Positions 52,741-61,117 of a DNA stretch of 64,000 nucleotides are shown in pieces. Below the pieces are notes generated by a model. That model saw only the letters and a program-made list of their open reading frames with translations. It had not been told where the DNA came from and did no database searches. The stretch is from positions 1 to 64,000 of the forward strand of contig NZ_JAROCY010000017.1 in NCBI RefSeq assembly GCF_029436685.1, given 5' to 3'. Source of the stretch: Novosphingobium cyanobacteriorum (GTDB lineage: Bacteria; Pseudomonadota; Alphaproteobacteria; Sphingomonadales; Sphingomonadaceae). The first letter of the stretch is position 1. Each line of letters opens with the position of its first letter. Position numbers and translations under genes: made by a program.

Positions 52741-53065
52741 GATGCAACTCCTGCACAAATCCCAAGGATTTCCGCGCATCAGGCCCGCAAAACGCCAAAA
52801 ACGCCGGTGGGCGAAACCTCGCCGACCAGCGTGGGCGTCAACATCGGATGCCGACACGGAAAACCACGGTTGGCGGGCGCGGGGCCTGCCTTCCTGCGCG
52901 GCCGCTTACGCGCCTTTGGGCCGGAACGCAAGGTTTGCAGACGCTAGCCGGGGATTGCGGTGGGTCGGAAAGCTGGTCTTAACCAAATGTTGAGGACAGT
53001 TTCCGTAAAGACCGGAATGCACGCCATGACATTTGGCGGCATGTGGAGTTTCGGAACCCCTGGGC
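52741..53065. other. Intergenic region between ffh and the GGDEF-EAL gene
   Basis: 325 bases between divergent genes. It holds both promoter regions and no supported gene. The right end contains AACCAAATGTTGAGGACAGT, a lower-GC stretch that could be the promoter of the plus-strand gene. Confidence 0.45.
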
Positions 53066-54748
53066 ATGAACAAGCCGGACGCGACCAGCCATGACGCCGC
53101 TGCGGCAAAGGGAGCCGAGCCCCAACTGGTGAAGGCCGAGCGCGACATCGTGGCGCTGGGCATCCTGGCGGCGGCAATCATCCTGTTCGTGGGCACTGGT
53201 TCTTCGGTGCTGACCCGCATCACCCGCTCGTACCTGTTTGGCGAGAGCAATACCGACGCGCTGCTGGGCAACGCGCTGATCCTGAACATCGCACTGATCA
53301 TCTTCGGCTGGCGACGGTACAAGGAGCTCAGCACCGAAGTGGGCGAACGGCGCAAGGCCGAGGAAACCGCACAGCGGCTGGCGCAGACAGACGCGCTGAC
53401 CGGGTGCCTGAACCGGCGCAGCCTGGAACCGGCGATCGAGAAACTGGTGGACATCGCGCGCGCCAGCGGCGGCGAAGTGCTGGTGATGATGATCGACCTG
53501 GACAAGTTCAAGCGATCGAACGACCTGCACGGCCACAAGGTGGGCGATGAGGTGCTGATGGAGACCGCCCGCCGCATCCGCGCGCAGTTGCCGGGCCATG
53601 CGGTGATCGCGCGCCTCGGCGGCGACGAATTCACCTGCGCGCTGGCGCTGGAGCCGGGCGTGCTGACGACCGAAGACCCCAGTGCGGCAGAGAACATCGT
53701 GGCGCGGATCAACGAGACGATCGCCATGCCGATCCGCACCCATGACACGACGATCGAGGTGACCGCCTCCATCGGCCTTTCGCGCTCCATGCCGATTCCG
53801 GAGGAATGCGACGGGCGCCGGCTGGTGCAGGACCTGGTCCACCGTGCCGACCTTGCCATGTACCAGGCCAAGAAGGCCGGGCGGAACCGCTATTGCTGGT
53901 TCGAACCTTCAATGGAAAAGGAGCTGCGCTTTCGCAGCGAGCTGGAAGCCGGGATCCGCGAGGGACTGGCCAAGGGCGAGTTCGTGCCCTTCTATGAAAA
54001 GCAGGTGGACATCGACACCGGCGAAATCACCGGGTTCGAGATGCTGGCGCGCTGGCAATCGCCCCGCCACGGGCTGGTGGGGCCGGAGATCTTCATTCCG
54101 GTGGCCGAAGAAATCGGCCTGATTTCCGACCTTTCCGAACAGCTGATCGCCCGTGCGCTGCGCGATGCGCGTGATTGGGACCCGGCGCTGACGCTGTCGG
54201 TCAACATATCGCCGCTGCAGATGCGCGATCCGTGGTTTGCGCAGCGCATCCTGCGGCTGCTGGTGGAGGCGAACTTCCCGCCGCACAGGCTGGACATCGA
54301 GATCACCGAAACCTGCCTTCACGAGAACATCGGCGTGGTGCGTTCGATGATCACCAGCCTGCGCAACCAGGGCATCCGCATCAGCCTGGACGACTTCGGC
54401 ACCGGATATTCCAGCCTATCGCAGCTGCGCACGCTGCCGTTCGACCGCATCAAGATCGACCGCAGCTTCGTCTCCACGCTGGGTCGCAGCAAGGACAGCG
54501 CGACGATCATCGAGGCGATCTCCTCTCTGGGGCGCGGCATGGACCTGCCGATCACGGCGGAGGGGATCGAGAACCGCGAGGTGCTGGAAGCGCTGCGCCA
54601 GTTCGGATCGTTCAAGGGTCAGGGTTATCTCTATGGCATGCCCGCGGCTGCCGAGGACGTGCGGCGCGAGCTGGGCGAGAAGGGCCTGCTGGCCGGTACC
54701 GCGCCTGCACAGGACGATGAAGGTCCGGCAGCGGTGGTGAACGGCTGA
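53066..54748 (+). CDS. GGDEF-EAL cyclic di-GMP synthase/phosphodiesterase
   Basis: A 560-aa protein with two membrane helices in residues 28-85 (GILAAAIILFVGTGSSV, LGNALILNIALIIFGW), then GGDEF and EAL domains. The GGDEF site is RLGGDEFTCAL near residue 193; no R-x-x-D inhibitory site is seen before it. The EAL domain reads GFEMLARW (EML for EAL) and keeps NISPLQM, EITETCL, LDDFGTGYSSL, IKIDRSFV and AEGIEN, so both activities look possible. It may feed the two PilZ proteins in this window. It is monocistronic. Confidence 0.92.
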   Translation: MNKPDATSHDAAAAKGAEPQLVKAERDIVALGILAAAIILFVGTGSSVLTRITRSYLFGESNTDALLGNALILNIALIIFGWRRYKELSTEVGERRKAEETAQRLAQTDALTGCLNRRSLEPAIEKLVDIARASGGEVLVMMIDLDKFKRSNDLHGHKVGDEVLMETARRIRAQLPGHAVIARLGGDEFTCALALEPGVLTTEDPSAAENIVARINETIAMPIRTHDTTIEVTASIGLSRSMPIPEECDGRRLVQDLVHRADLAMYQAKKAGRNRYCWFEPSMEKELRFRSELEAGIREGLAKGEFVPFYEKQVDIDTGEITGFEMLARWQSPRHGLVGPEIFIPVAEEIGLISDLSEQLIARALRDARDWDPALTLSVNISPLQMRDPWFAQRILRLLVEANFPPHRLDIEITETCLHENIGVVRSMITSLRNQGIRISLDDFGTGYSSLSQLRTLPFDRIKIDRSFVSTLGRSKDSATIIEAISSLGRGMDLPITAEGIENREVLEALRQFGSFKGQGYLYGMPAAAEDVRRELGEKGLLAGTAPAQDDEGPAAVVNG

Positions 54749-54802
54749 TTTCCCGCCCTCCGCCGGTTGCATAGGGCCGCGCGCAGGCCTAAGTCGCGCG
54801 GC

Positions 54803-55612
54803 ATGCAGGTTCCCTTTCGCAAGATGCACGGCCTCGGCAACGACTTCGTGGTGATCGACGCGCGCGAGATGCCCGTGGCGATGACTACGCGGCGCGCGGG
54901 CGCGCTGGCCGACCGGCGCACCGGCATCGGCTGCGACCAGCTGATCGTGCTGGAGCCGAGCGACGTGGCCGACGTCCGGATGCGCATCTTCAACAACGAC
55001 GGGGGCGAAGTGGAAGCCTGCGGCAACGCCAGCCGCGCGGTGGGCCTGCTGCTGGGCGGCACGCAGGCGATCGAGACGCTGGGCGGCCTGATCCGTTCTG
55101 AAGTGACGGGTGAAGGTGTGGCGGTGGACATGGGCCGCCCGCGCTTTGACTGGCAGGCGATCCCGCTGGCCTATGCGATGGACACCCTGGCCATGCCGGT
55201 GGGCTGGGAAGAGCTGGACCAGCCGACCGCGGTGAACGTGGGCAACCCGCACGCGATCTTCTTCGTGCCCGACGCCGATGCGGTGGACCTGGCACGGCTG
55301 GGCCCGGTGATCGAGACCGACCCGCTGTTTCCCGAGCGCGTCAACGTGAACGTGGCGAGCGTGGTGGGGCCGGATCACCTGAAGTTGCGGGTGTGGGAAC
55401 GCGGTGCGGGCCTGACCCGCGCGTGCGGCACGGGCGCCTGCGCCACGGCGGTTGGCGCCATGCGGCGCAGGCTGACGGGCAGGAAGGTCCGCGTTGACCT
55501 GCCGGGCGGGCCGCTGACCATCGAATGGACGGCGGACGACACCATCCTGATGACCGGGCCGGCGACGACCAGCTTTACCGGCGTGTTCGAGGATGCGGAC
55601 TATCCTGCCTGA
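54803..55612 (+). CDS. dapF: Diaminopimelate epimerase
   Basis: A 269-aa enzyme converting LL- to meso-diaminopimelate for lysine and peptidoglycan. The two catalytic cysteines are C73 in VEACGNASRAVG and C208 in TRACGTGACATAVG. The start at 54803 (MQVPFRKMHGLGNDF) is the family start; the frame continues 36 bases upstream. It overlaps mtaB by 20 bases, beginning the dapF-mtaB-ftsY-yciB operon. Confidence 0.96.
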   Translation: MQVPFRKMHGLGNDFVVIDAREMPVAMTTRRAGALADRRTGIGCDQLIVLEPSDVADVRMRIFNNDGGEVEACGNASRAVGLLLGGTQAIETLGGLIRSEVTGEGVAVDMGRPRFDWQAIPLAYAMDTLAMPVGWEELDQPTAVNVGNPHAIFFVPDADAVDLARLGPVIETDPLFPERVNVNVASVVGPDHLKLRVWERGAGLTRACGTGACATAVGAMRRRLTGRKVRVDLPGGPLTIEWTADDTILMTGPATTSFTGVFEDADYPA

Positions 55613-56777
55613 AGTCGTCACGCTGGGCTGCCGCCTGAACCTGGCCGAGAGCGAGGTGATCCGCGCCATGCTGGCGGAAGCGGAGCGACCGACGGTGGTG
55701 GTCAATTCCTGTGCCGTGACGGCCGAGGCGGTGCGCCAGTCGCGCCGCGCGGTGCGGCGGCTGCGGCGTGACCATCCCGATGCGCGCCTGCTGGTGACAG
55801 GGTGCGCCGCGACGATCGAGGCCGAGAGCTTTGCCGCGATGCCGGAAGTGGATGGCGTGGTGGCCAATGCGGGCAAACTGCTGCCGGCAAGCTGGGGCGG
55901 AAGTGCCGCCATGTTGCAATCGTCCCAGATCCACACCCGCGCGTTCGTGCCGGTGCAGACGGGATGCGACCATGCCTGCACGTTCTGCGTGATCCCGCAG
56001 GGGCGCGGGCGCAGCGTTTCAACGCCGGTGGCCGATGTGCTGGCGACGGTGGAGCGGCACCTGGCGCTGGGCGTGCGCGAGGTGGTGCTGACCGGCGTGG
56101 ACGTGACCGGTTGGGGCGCGGACCTGCCCGATACGCCGAAGCTTGGCGTGCTGGTGGACGCGATCCTGCGCGCCTTCCCCGCCCTGCCACGGCTGCGGCT
56201 GTCCTCGCTGGACGGGGTGGAGATCGACGACGCGCTGTTCGAGCTTATCACCGGCGAGGACCGGGTGATGCCGCATGTCCACCTTTCGCTGCAATCGGGC
56301 AGTGACATGGTGCTGAAGCGGATGAAGCGCCGGCACAGCCGCGCCGACGCAATCGCGCTGGTGCATCTGCTGAAGGCGGCGCGGCCCGGGATCGCCGTGG
56401 GTGCCGACCTGATCGCCGGGTTTCCGACCGAGGACGAAGGCATGCATGCCGACAACCTTTCCATCGTGCGCGAATGCGCGGTGGTGCACGGGCACGTCTT
56501 TCCCTATTCCCCCCGCCCCGGCACGCCCGCCGCGCGAATGCCGCAGGTGTCGCCGCCGCTGGTGCGCGAACGCGCCGGCGAAGTGCGCGCGACGGTGGCG
56601 GCGGAGCGCGCCCGCTGGCTGCAGACGCGGCTGGGCAAGCCTGCGCAAGTGCTTGCCGAACGCGACGGCACGGGCCATGCCCCGGACTTTGCCCCCTATC
56701 GCCTGCCTGAAGGCGTGGCGCCGGGGGACTTGGTGACGATCACGCCGACAAGGATCATCGAAGGAATGCTGGCATGA
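55593..56777 (+). CDS. mtaB: tRNA N6-threonylcarbamoyladenosine methylthiotransferase
   Basis: A 394-aa radical SAM methylthiotransferase that converts t6A37 to ms2t6A37 in tRNA. The N-terminal cluster cysteines are C13, C40 and C71; the radical SAM triad is C125, C129, C132 in GCDHACTFCVIPQGRG. The TIM barrel has HLSLQSGSDMVLKRMKRRHS and ADLIAGFPTEDE. A short TRAM-like tail follows. It overlaps dapF and, by ATGA, ftsY. Confidence 0.93.
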   Translation: MRTILPEVVTLGCRLNLAESEVIRAMLAEAERPTVVVNSCAVTAEAVRQSRRAVRRLRRDHPDARLLVTGCAATIEAESFAAMPEVDGVVANAGKLLPASWGGSAAMLQSSQIHTRAFVPVQTGCDHACTFCVIPQGRGRSVSTPVADVLATVERHLALGVREVVLTGVDVTGWGADLPDTPKLGVLVDAILRAFPALPRLRLSSLDGVEIDDALFELITGEDRVMPHVHLSLQSGSDMVLKRMKRRHSRADAIALVHLLKAARPGIAVGADLIAGFPTEDEGMHADNLSIVRECAVVHGHVFPYSPRPGTPAARMPQVSPPLVRERAGEVRATVAAERARWLQTRLGKPAQVLAERDGTGHAPDFAPYRLPEGVAPGDLVTITPTRIIEGMLA

Positions 56778-57700
56778 GTGGCGAAAGCTGGTCCGACCGT
56801 CTTCTCGGCGGCTTCCGCAAGACATCCGAGCGGCTGGCAGGCAACCTGGCCGGCTTTGGCGGAGCGACGCGGCTGACCGAGGAGCAGCTGGACGAGATCG
56901 AGGACGCGCTGATCCTTTCGGACCTGGGCCCACGGGCGGCGGCGCGCATCCGGGGCAAGCTGGCGGCACAGCGCTTCGAAAAGGGGCTGGACGATACCAC
57001 GCTGCGCGAGGCTGTGGCCGAGGAGATCGCCGCGATCCTGCGTCCGGTGGCCAAGCCGCTGGACGTTGTCGCCTTCCCCCGCCCGCAGGTGATCCTGGTG
57101 ATCGGCGTGAACGGATCGGGCAAGACCACCACGATCGCCAAGCTGGCGCACCTGTTCCAGGAACAGGATTATGGGGTGATGCTGGCCGCCGGTGACACCT
57201 ATCGCGCCGCGGCCATCGGCCAGCTGAAGGTGTGGGCCGACAGGCTGGGCGTGCCGATCGTGACCGGACCGGAAGGCGGCGATCCCGCCTCGATCGTGTT
57301 TGATGCGGTGAAGGAGGCGACCGGAACCGGCATCGACGCCCTGATCGTGGATACCGCCGGGCGGCTGCACAACAAGCGCGAGCTGATGGACGAGCTGGCC
57401 AAGGTGCGCCGCGTGCTGGGCCGGCTGAACCCCGAGGCGCCGCATGACGTGGTGCTGGTGCTCGACGCAACCAACGGGCAGAACGCGCTGCAGCAGATCG
57501 AGATCTTCCGCGAGGTGGCGGGAGTGACCGGCCTGATCATGACTAAGCTGGACGGCACCGCGCGCGGTGGCGTGCTGGTGGCGGCGGCGGAGCAATATGG
57601 CCTGCCGATTCATGCCATCGGGGTGGGCGAAAAGATTGATGACCTACGGCCGTTTGACCCCGATCTGCTGGCCAAGGTGATTGCGGGAGTGTTCCAGTGA
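56774..57700 (+). CDS. ftsY: Signal recognition particle receptor FtsY
   Basis: A 308-aa SRP GTPase that receives Ffh-ribosome complexes at the membrane. G1 is GVNGSGKTT at 111-119; AAGDTYRAAAIGQL, IVDTAGRLHNK, LVLDATNGQNAL and MTKLDGTARGG follow. The acidic A-domain is nearly absent, as in most alphaproteobacteria. The start overlaps mtaB (ATGA) and the stop overlaps yciB. Confidence 0.96.
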   Translation: MSGESWSDRLLGGFRKTSERLAGNLAGFGGATRLTEEQLDEIEDALILSDLGPRAAARIRGKLAAQRFEKGLDDTTLREAVAEEIAAILRPVAKPLDVVAFPRPQVILVIGVNGSGKTTTIAKLAHLFQEQDYGVMLAAGDTYRAAAIGQLKVWADRLGVPIVTGPEGGDPASIVFDAVKEATGTGIDALIVDTAGRLHNKRELMDELAKVRRVLGRLNPEAPHDVVLVLDATNGQNALQQIEIFREVAGVTGLIMTKLDGTARGGVLVAAAEQYGLPIHAIGVGEKIDDLRPFDPDLLAKVIAGVFQ

Positions 57701-58389
57701 GCGCGGACGGCAAGAAGGCGGCGTCATCCTGGGTGAACCTGGCGGTCGATTACGGGCCGCTGCTGGTGTTCTTCCTCACCTATCGCCAGTTCAGCCCCAA
57801 GGACGCGGGCGGCGTGGGCGCCATTGTGGCGGTGACCAAGGGCACGATCGCCTTCATGGTGGCAACGGTGATCGCGCTGGTGGTGTCGAAATGGCGGCTC
57901 GGCAAGATCTCGCCAATGCTGTGGCTGTCTTCCGCGTTGATCATCGGGTTCGGCGCGCTGACGGTGTTCCTGGGCGATCCCGAATGGATTTGGCACAAGC
58001 CAACGGCTGTGTACCTTATGTTTGCATTGGTCCTATTTGCTGGTTGGATGCGAGACAAAGCTGCACTGAAGTACCTTCTGCAATCGGCCTTCCCCGGACT
58101 CAACGATCTCGGCTGGTTGAAGCTGTCTTTCAATTGGGCAATCTTCTTCTTGGTTCTGGCCGCATTGAACGAGGGATTGATAGCGTATTTGAAGCATCAA
58201 TATCCCGACTGGCAGGTGCTTCTGAAGAACGATCGAGACCCGATCACGCCGATCTGGCTGAACGCGAAGCTGTTCTTCGTTACTCCAATTTCGTTCCTGT
58301 TTACCTTCACGCAGATTCCCATGTTGCTGCGCCATGGTCTTGGCGAAACAGCGGAAAATGAAGTGGTGGAGAGCCCGCCGCACGATTGA
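57697..58389 (+). CDS. yciB: Septation protein A / inner membrane-spanning protein YciB
   Basis: A 230-aa membrane protein with about five helices: VNLAVDYGPLLVFFLTYRQFSP, AFMVATVIALVVSKWRL, KPTAVYLMFALVLFAG, and FNWAIFFLVLAALNEGLIAY. The family affects cell-envelope elongation and septation. It starts with GTG overlapping the ftsY stop. The 3' part (from about 58000) has clearly lower GC and different codon choice than the first 300 bases, though the protein reads through as YciB. Confidence 0.88.
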   Translation: MSADGKKAASSWVNLAVDYGPLLVFFLTYRQFSPKDAGGVGAIVAVTKGTIAFMVATVIALVVSKWRLGKISPMLWLSSALIIGFGALTVFLGDPEWIWHKPTAVYLMFALVLFAGWMRDKAALKYLLQSAFPGLNDLGWLKLSFNWAIFFLVLAALNEGLIAYLKHQYPDWQVLLKNDRDPITPIWLNAKLFFVTPISFLFTFTQIPMLLRHGLGETAENEVVESPPHD

Positions 58390-58517
58390 AACGCCCTGCC
58401 GCACGGCAAAACCGTGTGACATTTGGCGCACACCCCTTAATATGCGCGGCGAAGGGCTCGCCCGGCCAGGCAGGGCCCGATCTGGACGCGCGTAAAAAAT
58501 AAGGGGGATATCGTTTT

Positions 58518-59090
58518 ATGGCCAAGTTCTTTGGAAACCTGCACCTGGTGCTGGTGGTCGGCCTCGTTGCCGCGATCGCCGTGATGCTGGGCTTTGGCTC
58601 CAGCGCACCGGTGGACGCAAATTCGGTGCTGCGCTGGCTGCACGTGTTCTTCGGCATCCTGTGGATCGGGCTGCTGTACTACCTGAACTTCGTGCAGGTG
58701 CCGACCATGCCGGCCATTCCGGCCGAGCAGAAGCCCGCGATCATCGGGCACATCGCGCCCAAGGTGTTCTTCTTCTTCCGTTATGCCGCGCTGCTCACCG
58801 TGGTGACCGGGCTCGGCATCGCGATTGTCACCGGCTATGCCCACCAGGCGATGACCTTCTCCGGTGAAGGCAACGTGAAGCTGATCGGCCTGGGCATGTG
58901 GCTGGCGCTGGTGATGGCGTTCAACGTGTGGTTCATCATCTGGCCCGCGCAGAAGAAGATCCTGGGCATCGTGGAAGCGAGCGCCGAGGAGAAGGCCGCC
59001 GCTGCGCCGCGCGCGCTGATGGCCAGCCGCACCAACCTGCTGCTGTCGCTGCCGATGCTCTATTGCATGGTCAGCGCCAACCTCGGCTGA
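58518..59090 (+). CDS. PuuD-like (urate hydroxylase N-terminal) membrane protein
   Basis: A 190-aa membrane protein: WLHVFFGILWIGLLYYLNFVQVP, then FFFFRYAALLTVVTGLGIAIV, then MWLALVMAFNVWFIIWPAQKKIL, read in parts, with conserved histidines and tryptophans. This matches the membrane part of PuuD urate oxidase, but the C-terminal cytochrome c domain (CxxCH) of the full enzyme is missing. The role is therefore uncertain; heme binding is possible. A strong hairpin follows. Confidence 0.78.
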   Translation: MAKFFGNLHLVLVVGLVAAIAVMLGFGSSAPVDANSVLRWLHVFFGILWIGLLYYLNFVQVPTMPAIPAEQKPAIIGHIAPKVFFFFRYAALLTVVTGLGIAIVTGYAHQAMTFSGEGNVKLIGLGMWLALVMAFNVWFIIWPAQKKILGIVEASAEEKAAAAPRALMASRTNLLLSLPMLYCMVSANLG

Positions 59091-59114
59091 TCGCCAGACC
59101 TGACAAAAAACGGG

Positions 59115-59151
59115 CGGCGCGGCGTTCACCAACGCCGCGCCGTCTGCTTTT
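59115..59151 (+). terminator. Terminator after the PuuD-like gene
   Basis: CGGCGCGGCGTT / AACGCCGCGCCG is a perfect 12-bp stem with a CACC loop, followed by TCTGCTTTT. Confidence 0.88.
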
Positions 59152-59215
59152 GCAGGAACCGGCAGGGGCAACGGGCGTTGCCCGCCCATCTGCCATGGAC
59201 GGAGAGTGATATCCG

Positions 59216-59572
59216 ATGCGCAAGTTTGTTCTGATCGCCGCCACCGCTGCCGCCGCGCTGGGCCTGGCCGCCTGTTCCGAAAAGACGCAGGACGCAGCGT
59301 CTGAAACGGCAACCTCAGCCGCCAATGACGTGGCGACCGCGGCCAGCGACGTGACCACCACAGCCGCCCAAGGCGCCGACGCCGTGGGCGATGCTGCCAA
59401 CAAGGCAGTGGACGACGCCGGCCGCGCCGCCGACGCCGCTGCAGACAAGGCCGCTGCCGCCGCCGACAAGGCCGGCGAGGCTGCCGACCGCATGGGCGAT
59501 GGCGTGAAGCAGGGTGCGCGCGACGCCAAGAACGTGCTCGCCACCCCGACGGCGACCGCTACGCCGAAGTAA
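59216..59572 (+). CDS. Small alanine-rich lipoprotein
   Basis: A 118-aa protein with a lipobox (LGLAAC, cysteine at residue 20) after a signal peptide. The mature part is a long amphipathic helix of repeats such as AADAAADKAAAAADKAGEAA and DRMGDGVKQGARDAKNVL, resembling LEA/entericidin-like stress proteins. It is probably anchored in the outer membrane. No catalytic motif is present. A terminator follows at 59599. Confidence 0.7.
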   Translation: MRKFVLIAATAAAALGLAACSEKTQDAASETATSAANDVATAASDVTTTAAQGADAVGDAANKAVDDAGRAADAAADKAAAAADKAGEAADRMGDGVKQGARDAKNVLATPTATATPK

Positions 59573-59598
59573 GCATCCCGCCCTTCAAGGGGTTCAGG

Positions 59599-59633
59599 AC
59601 CCGCCCGTGGCCTTTGGCTGCGGGCGGGTTTTC
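59599..59633 (+). terminator. Terminator after the small lipoprotein gene
   Basis: ACCCGCCCG / CGGGCGGGT perfect 9-bp stem, then TTTTCTG. Confidence 0.9.
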
Positions 59634-59712
59634 TGTGCGGAGAAGCGGTTCGAATGGCTCATCACGAGCGGCGCCACGAGTATCTGGCGTACGCATCTGG
59701 ATGTGCTTTGCT

Positions 59713-60057
59713 TCAGAACAGAGCGGACAACGTCTCCAGCAGCCTGCCAGGTGCATAGGGCTTGGACAGGACCGGAACTCCCGCAAAATCGCCTTCCACG
59801 CTGCCATAGCCGGTGGCGATGATGAAGGGCACGCCACGGTTGGCCAGCGCGCGGGCGACAGGTTCGCCCGGTTCGCCGCCAAGGTTCCAATCGAGGACAG
59901 CGGCATCAATCCCTTCCACAGCGGCAAGCTCCAGCGCCTCCGCCAGCGACCCGGCGGGGCCGAGAACCTGGGCGCCTTCATCTTCGATAACATCACATAG
60001 CATGGCGGCGACGATGAACTCGTCCTCGACCACCAGGATAGTCTTGCCGGCAATCAT
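59713..60057 (-). CDS. Single-domain response regulator
   Basis: A 114-aa receiver domain with no output part. It has the acid pair VVEDEF (residues 10-13), the phospho-acceptor D56 in AAVLDWNLGG, and K99 in VLSKPYAPGRL. The motif FIIATGYGS has the FATGYG pattern of receivers paired with HWE/HisKA_2 kinases. It overlaps the kinase by four bases (ATGA), so it is its likely partner. Confidence 0.92.
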   Translation of the reverse strand: MIAGKTILVVEDEFIVAAMLCDVIEDEGAQVLGPAGSLAEALELAAVEGIDAAVLDWNLGGEPGEPVARALANRGVPFIIATGYGSVEGDFAGVPVLSKPYAPGRLLETLSALF

Positions 60058-61013
60058 GCAGAAGCTCCAAGGGGGAAGGAAATGGTGCAGACGAGCCCGT
60101 CAGATGCATATGCAACCTCGGCGGTGCCTTGCATCTGGCGCTCGACAGCATCGACGATCAGGCGCGAACCGAAACCCTTGCGCGTGGGAACGACAACGGC
60201 GGGCCCACCCATTTCGCGCCATTGCAACTCAAGCCGCCGGCAATCTTCGATGCGCCGCCAGATCACGTCGACGCAGCCTTCATCCACCGAAAGAGCCCCG
60301 TACTTCAGGGCGTTGGTGGCGAGTTCATGCAGCACCATGACCAACGGAACCGTTGGCGCGGCGGGAATCACCAGATCGGGACCGCACAACCGCACCGCGC
60401 CGCTTTGGCCACAGATGGCGGTGCCCTGCCGCACCAGGTCGAAGATCGGCGCGCCGGCCCAGGCCGCATTGGACAGCGCCGTGTGCGCCGCGGCAAGCGC
60501 GGAGAGACGCTCGTTGAACTTGACCACGGGATCGCGGGGCATGTCCTGCCCGCGGAAGGTCTGGTGCGCCATCGCCTGCACAACCATCAACGTGTTCTTC
60601 ACGCGGTGGTTCAGTTCCTCGATCAGCAGGCTGGTGCGTTCTTCCAGCAGGCGGCGTTCGGTGATGTCGATACCGGTGGACTGGGCCACCAGCAGGTGGC
60701 CCTCGTCATCAAATTCTAGCGCATGGTTGCGCCATAGCGTCCAACGAGGTCCCTCGGGCGTATCCAGACGGTTTTCGATGGTGACTTCGGTCTTTTCGGG
60801 CGTGAGCCGGGCCATGTCGGCCCGCACGTTGCCGTGGTCGTCGGCCAGCACAAAATCCCACAAGCTGCGCCCCACCATGCTTTCGGGCGTCTGCCCCATT
60901 GTGCTGGCATAAGCGCGATTGGCGAACAGGATTGTGCCATCCGCATGGAAACGGCAGACCATTTCAAGCTGATCGTCGAGTATTTCCCGCAAGACGGCGG
61001 CATTTTGCAACAT
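60054..61013 (-). CDS. PAS domain HWE-family histidine kinase
   Basis: A 319-aa soluble sensor kinase. A PAS domain covers residues 8-120 (MVCRFHADGTILFANRAYAS, GIDITERRLLEER). The phospho-acceptor is H136 in ELNHRVKNTLMVVQAMAHQT, the N-box HELATNALKYGALS follows, and WREMGG gives the W-x-E that names the HWE family. The kinase type is used for light and general stress signalling in alphaproteobacteria. The PAS domain has no flavin-binding cysteine motif (NCRFLQ), so the ligand is unknown. Confidence 0.92.
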   Translation of the reverse strand: MLQNAAVLREILDDQLEMVCRFHADGTILFANRAYASTMGQTPESMVGRSLWDFVLADDHGNVRADMARLTPEKTEVTIENRLDTPEGPRWTLWRNHALEFDDEGHLLVAQSTGIDITERRLLEERTSLLIEELNHRVKNTLMVVQAMAHQTFRGQDMPRDPVVKFNERLSALAAAHTALSNAAWAGAPIFDLVRQGTAICGQSGAVRLCGPDLVIPAAPTVPLVMVLHELATNALKYGALSVDEGCVDVIWRRIEDCRRLELQWREMGGPAVVVPTRKGFGSRLIVDAVERQMQGTAEVAYASDGLVCTISFPLGASA

Positions 61014-61117
61014 GGCGTCGTCCCCTGAATCCTGTAGGGATTAACAGATTACGACCGGGTGCCAACAGCCTTTGACACACCCCTGTGTAAACACCTGATG
61101 TCTTTCGATAGCGTCGA

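Noticed and set aside
52741..53065. A possible 4.5S SRP RNA gene next to ffh
   Set aside because: I looked for the conserved GGTGCTGTT / GGAA-GCAG loops and did not find them.
54416..56464. A 682-residue minus-strand frame across the GGDEF-EAL gene, dapF and mtaB
   Set aside because: Antisense shadow over three well-supported genes.
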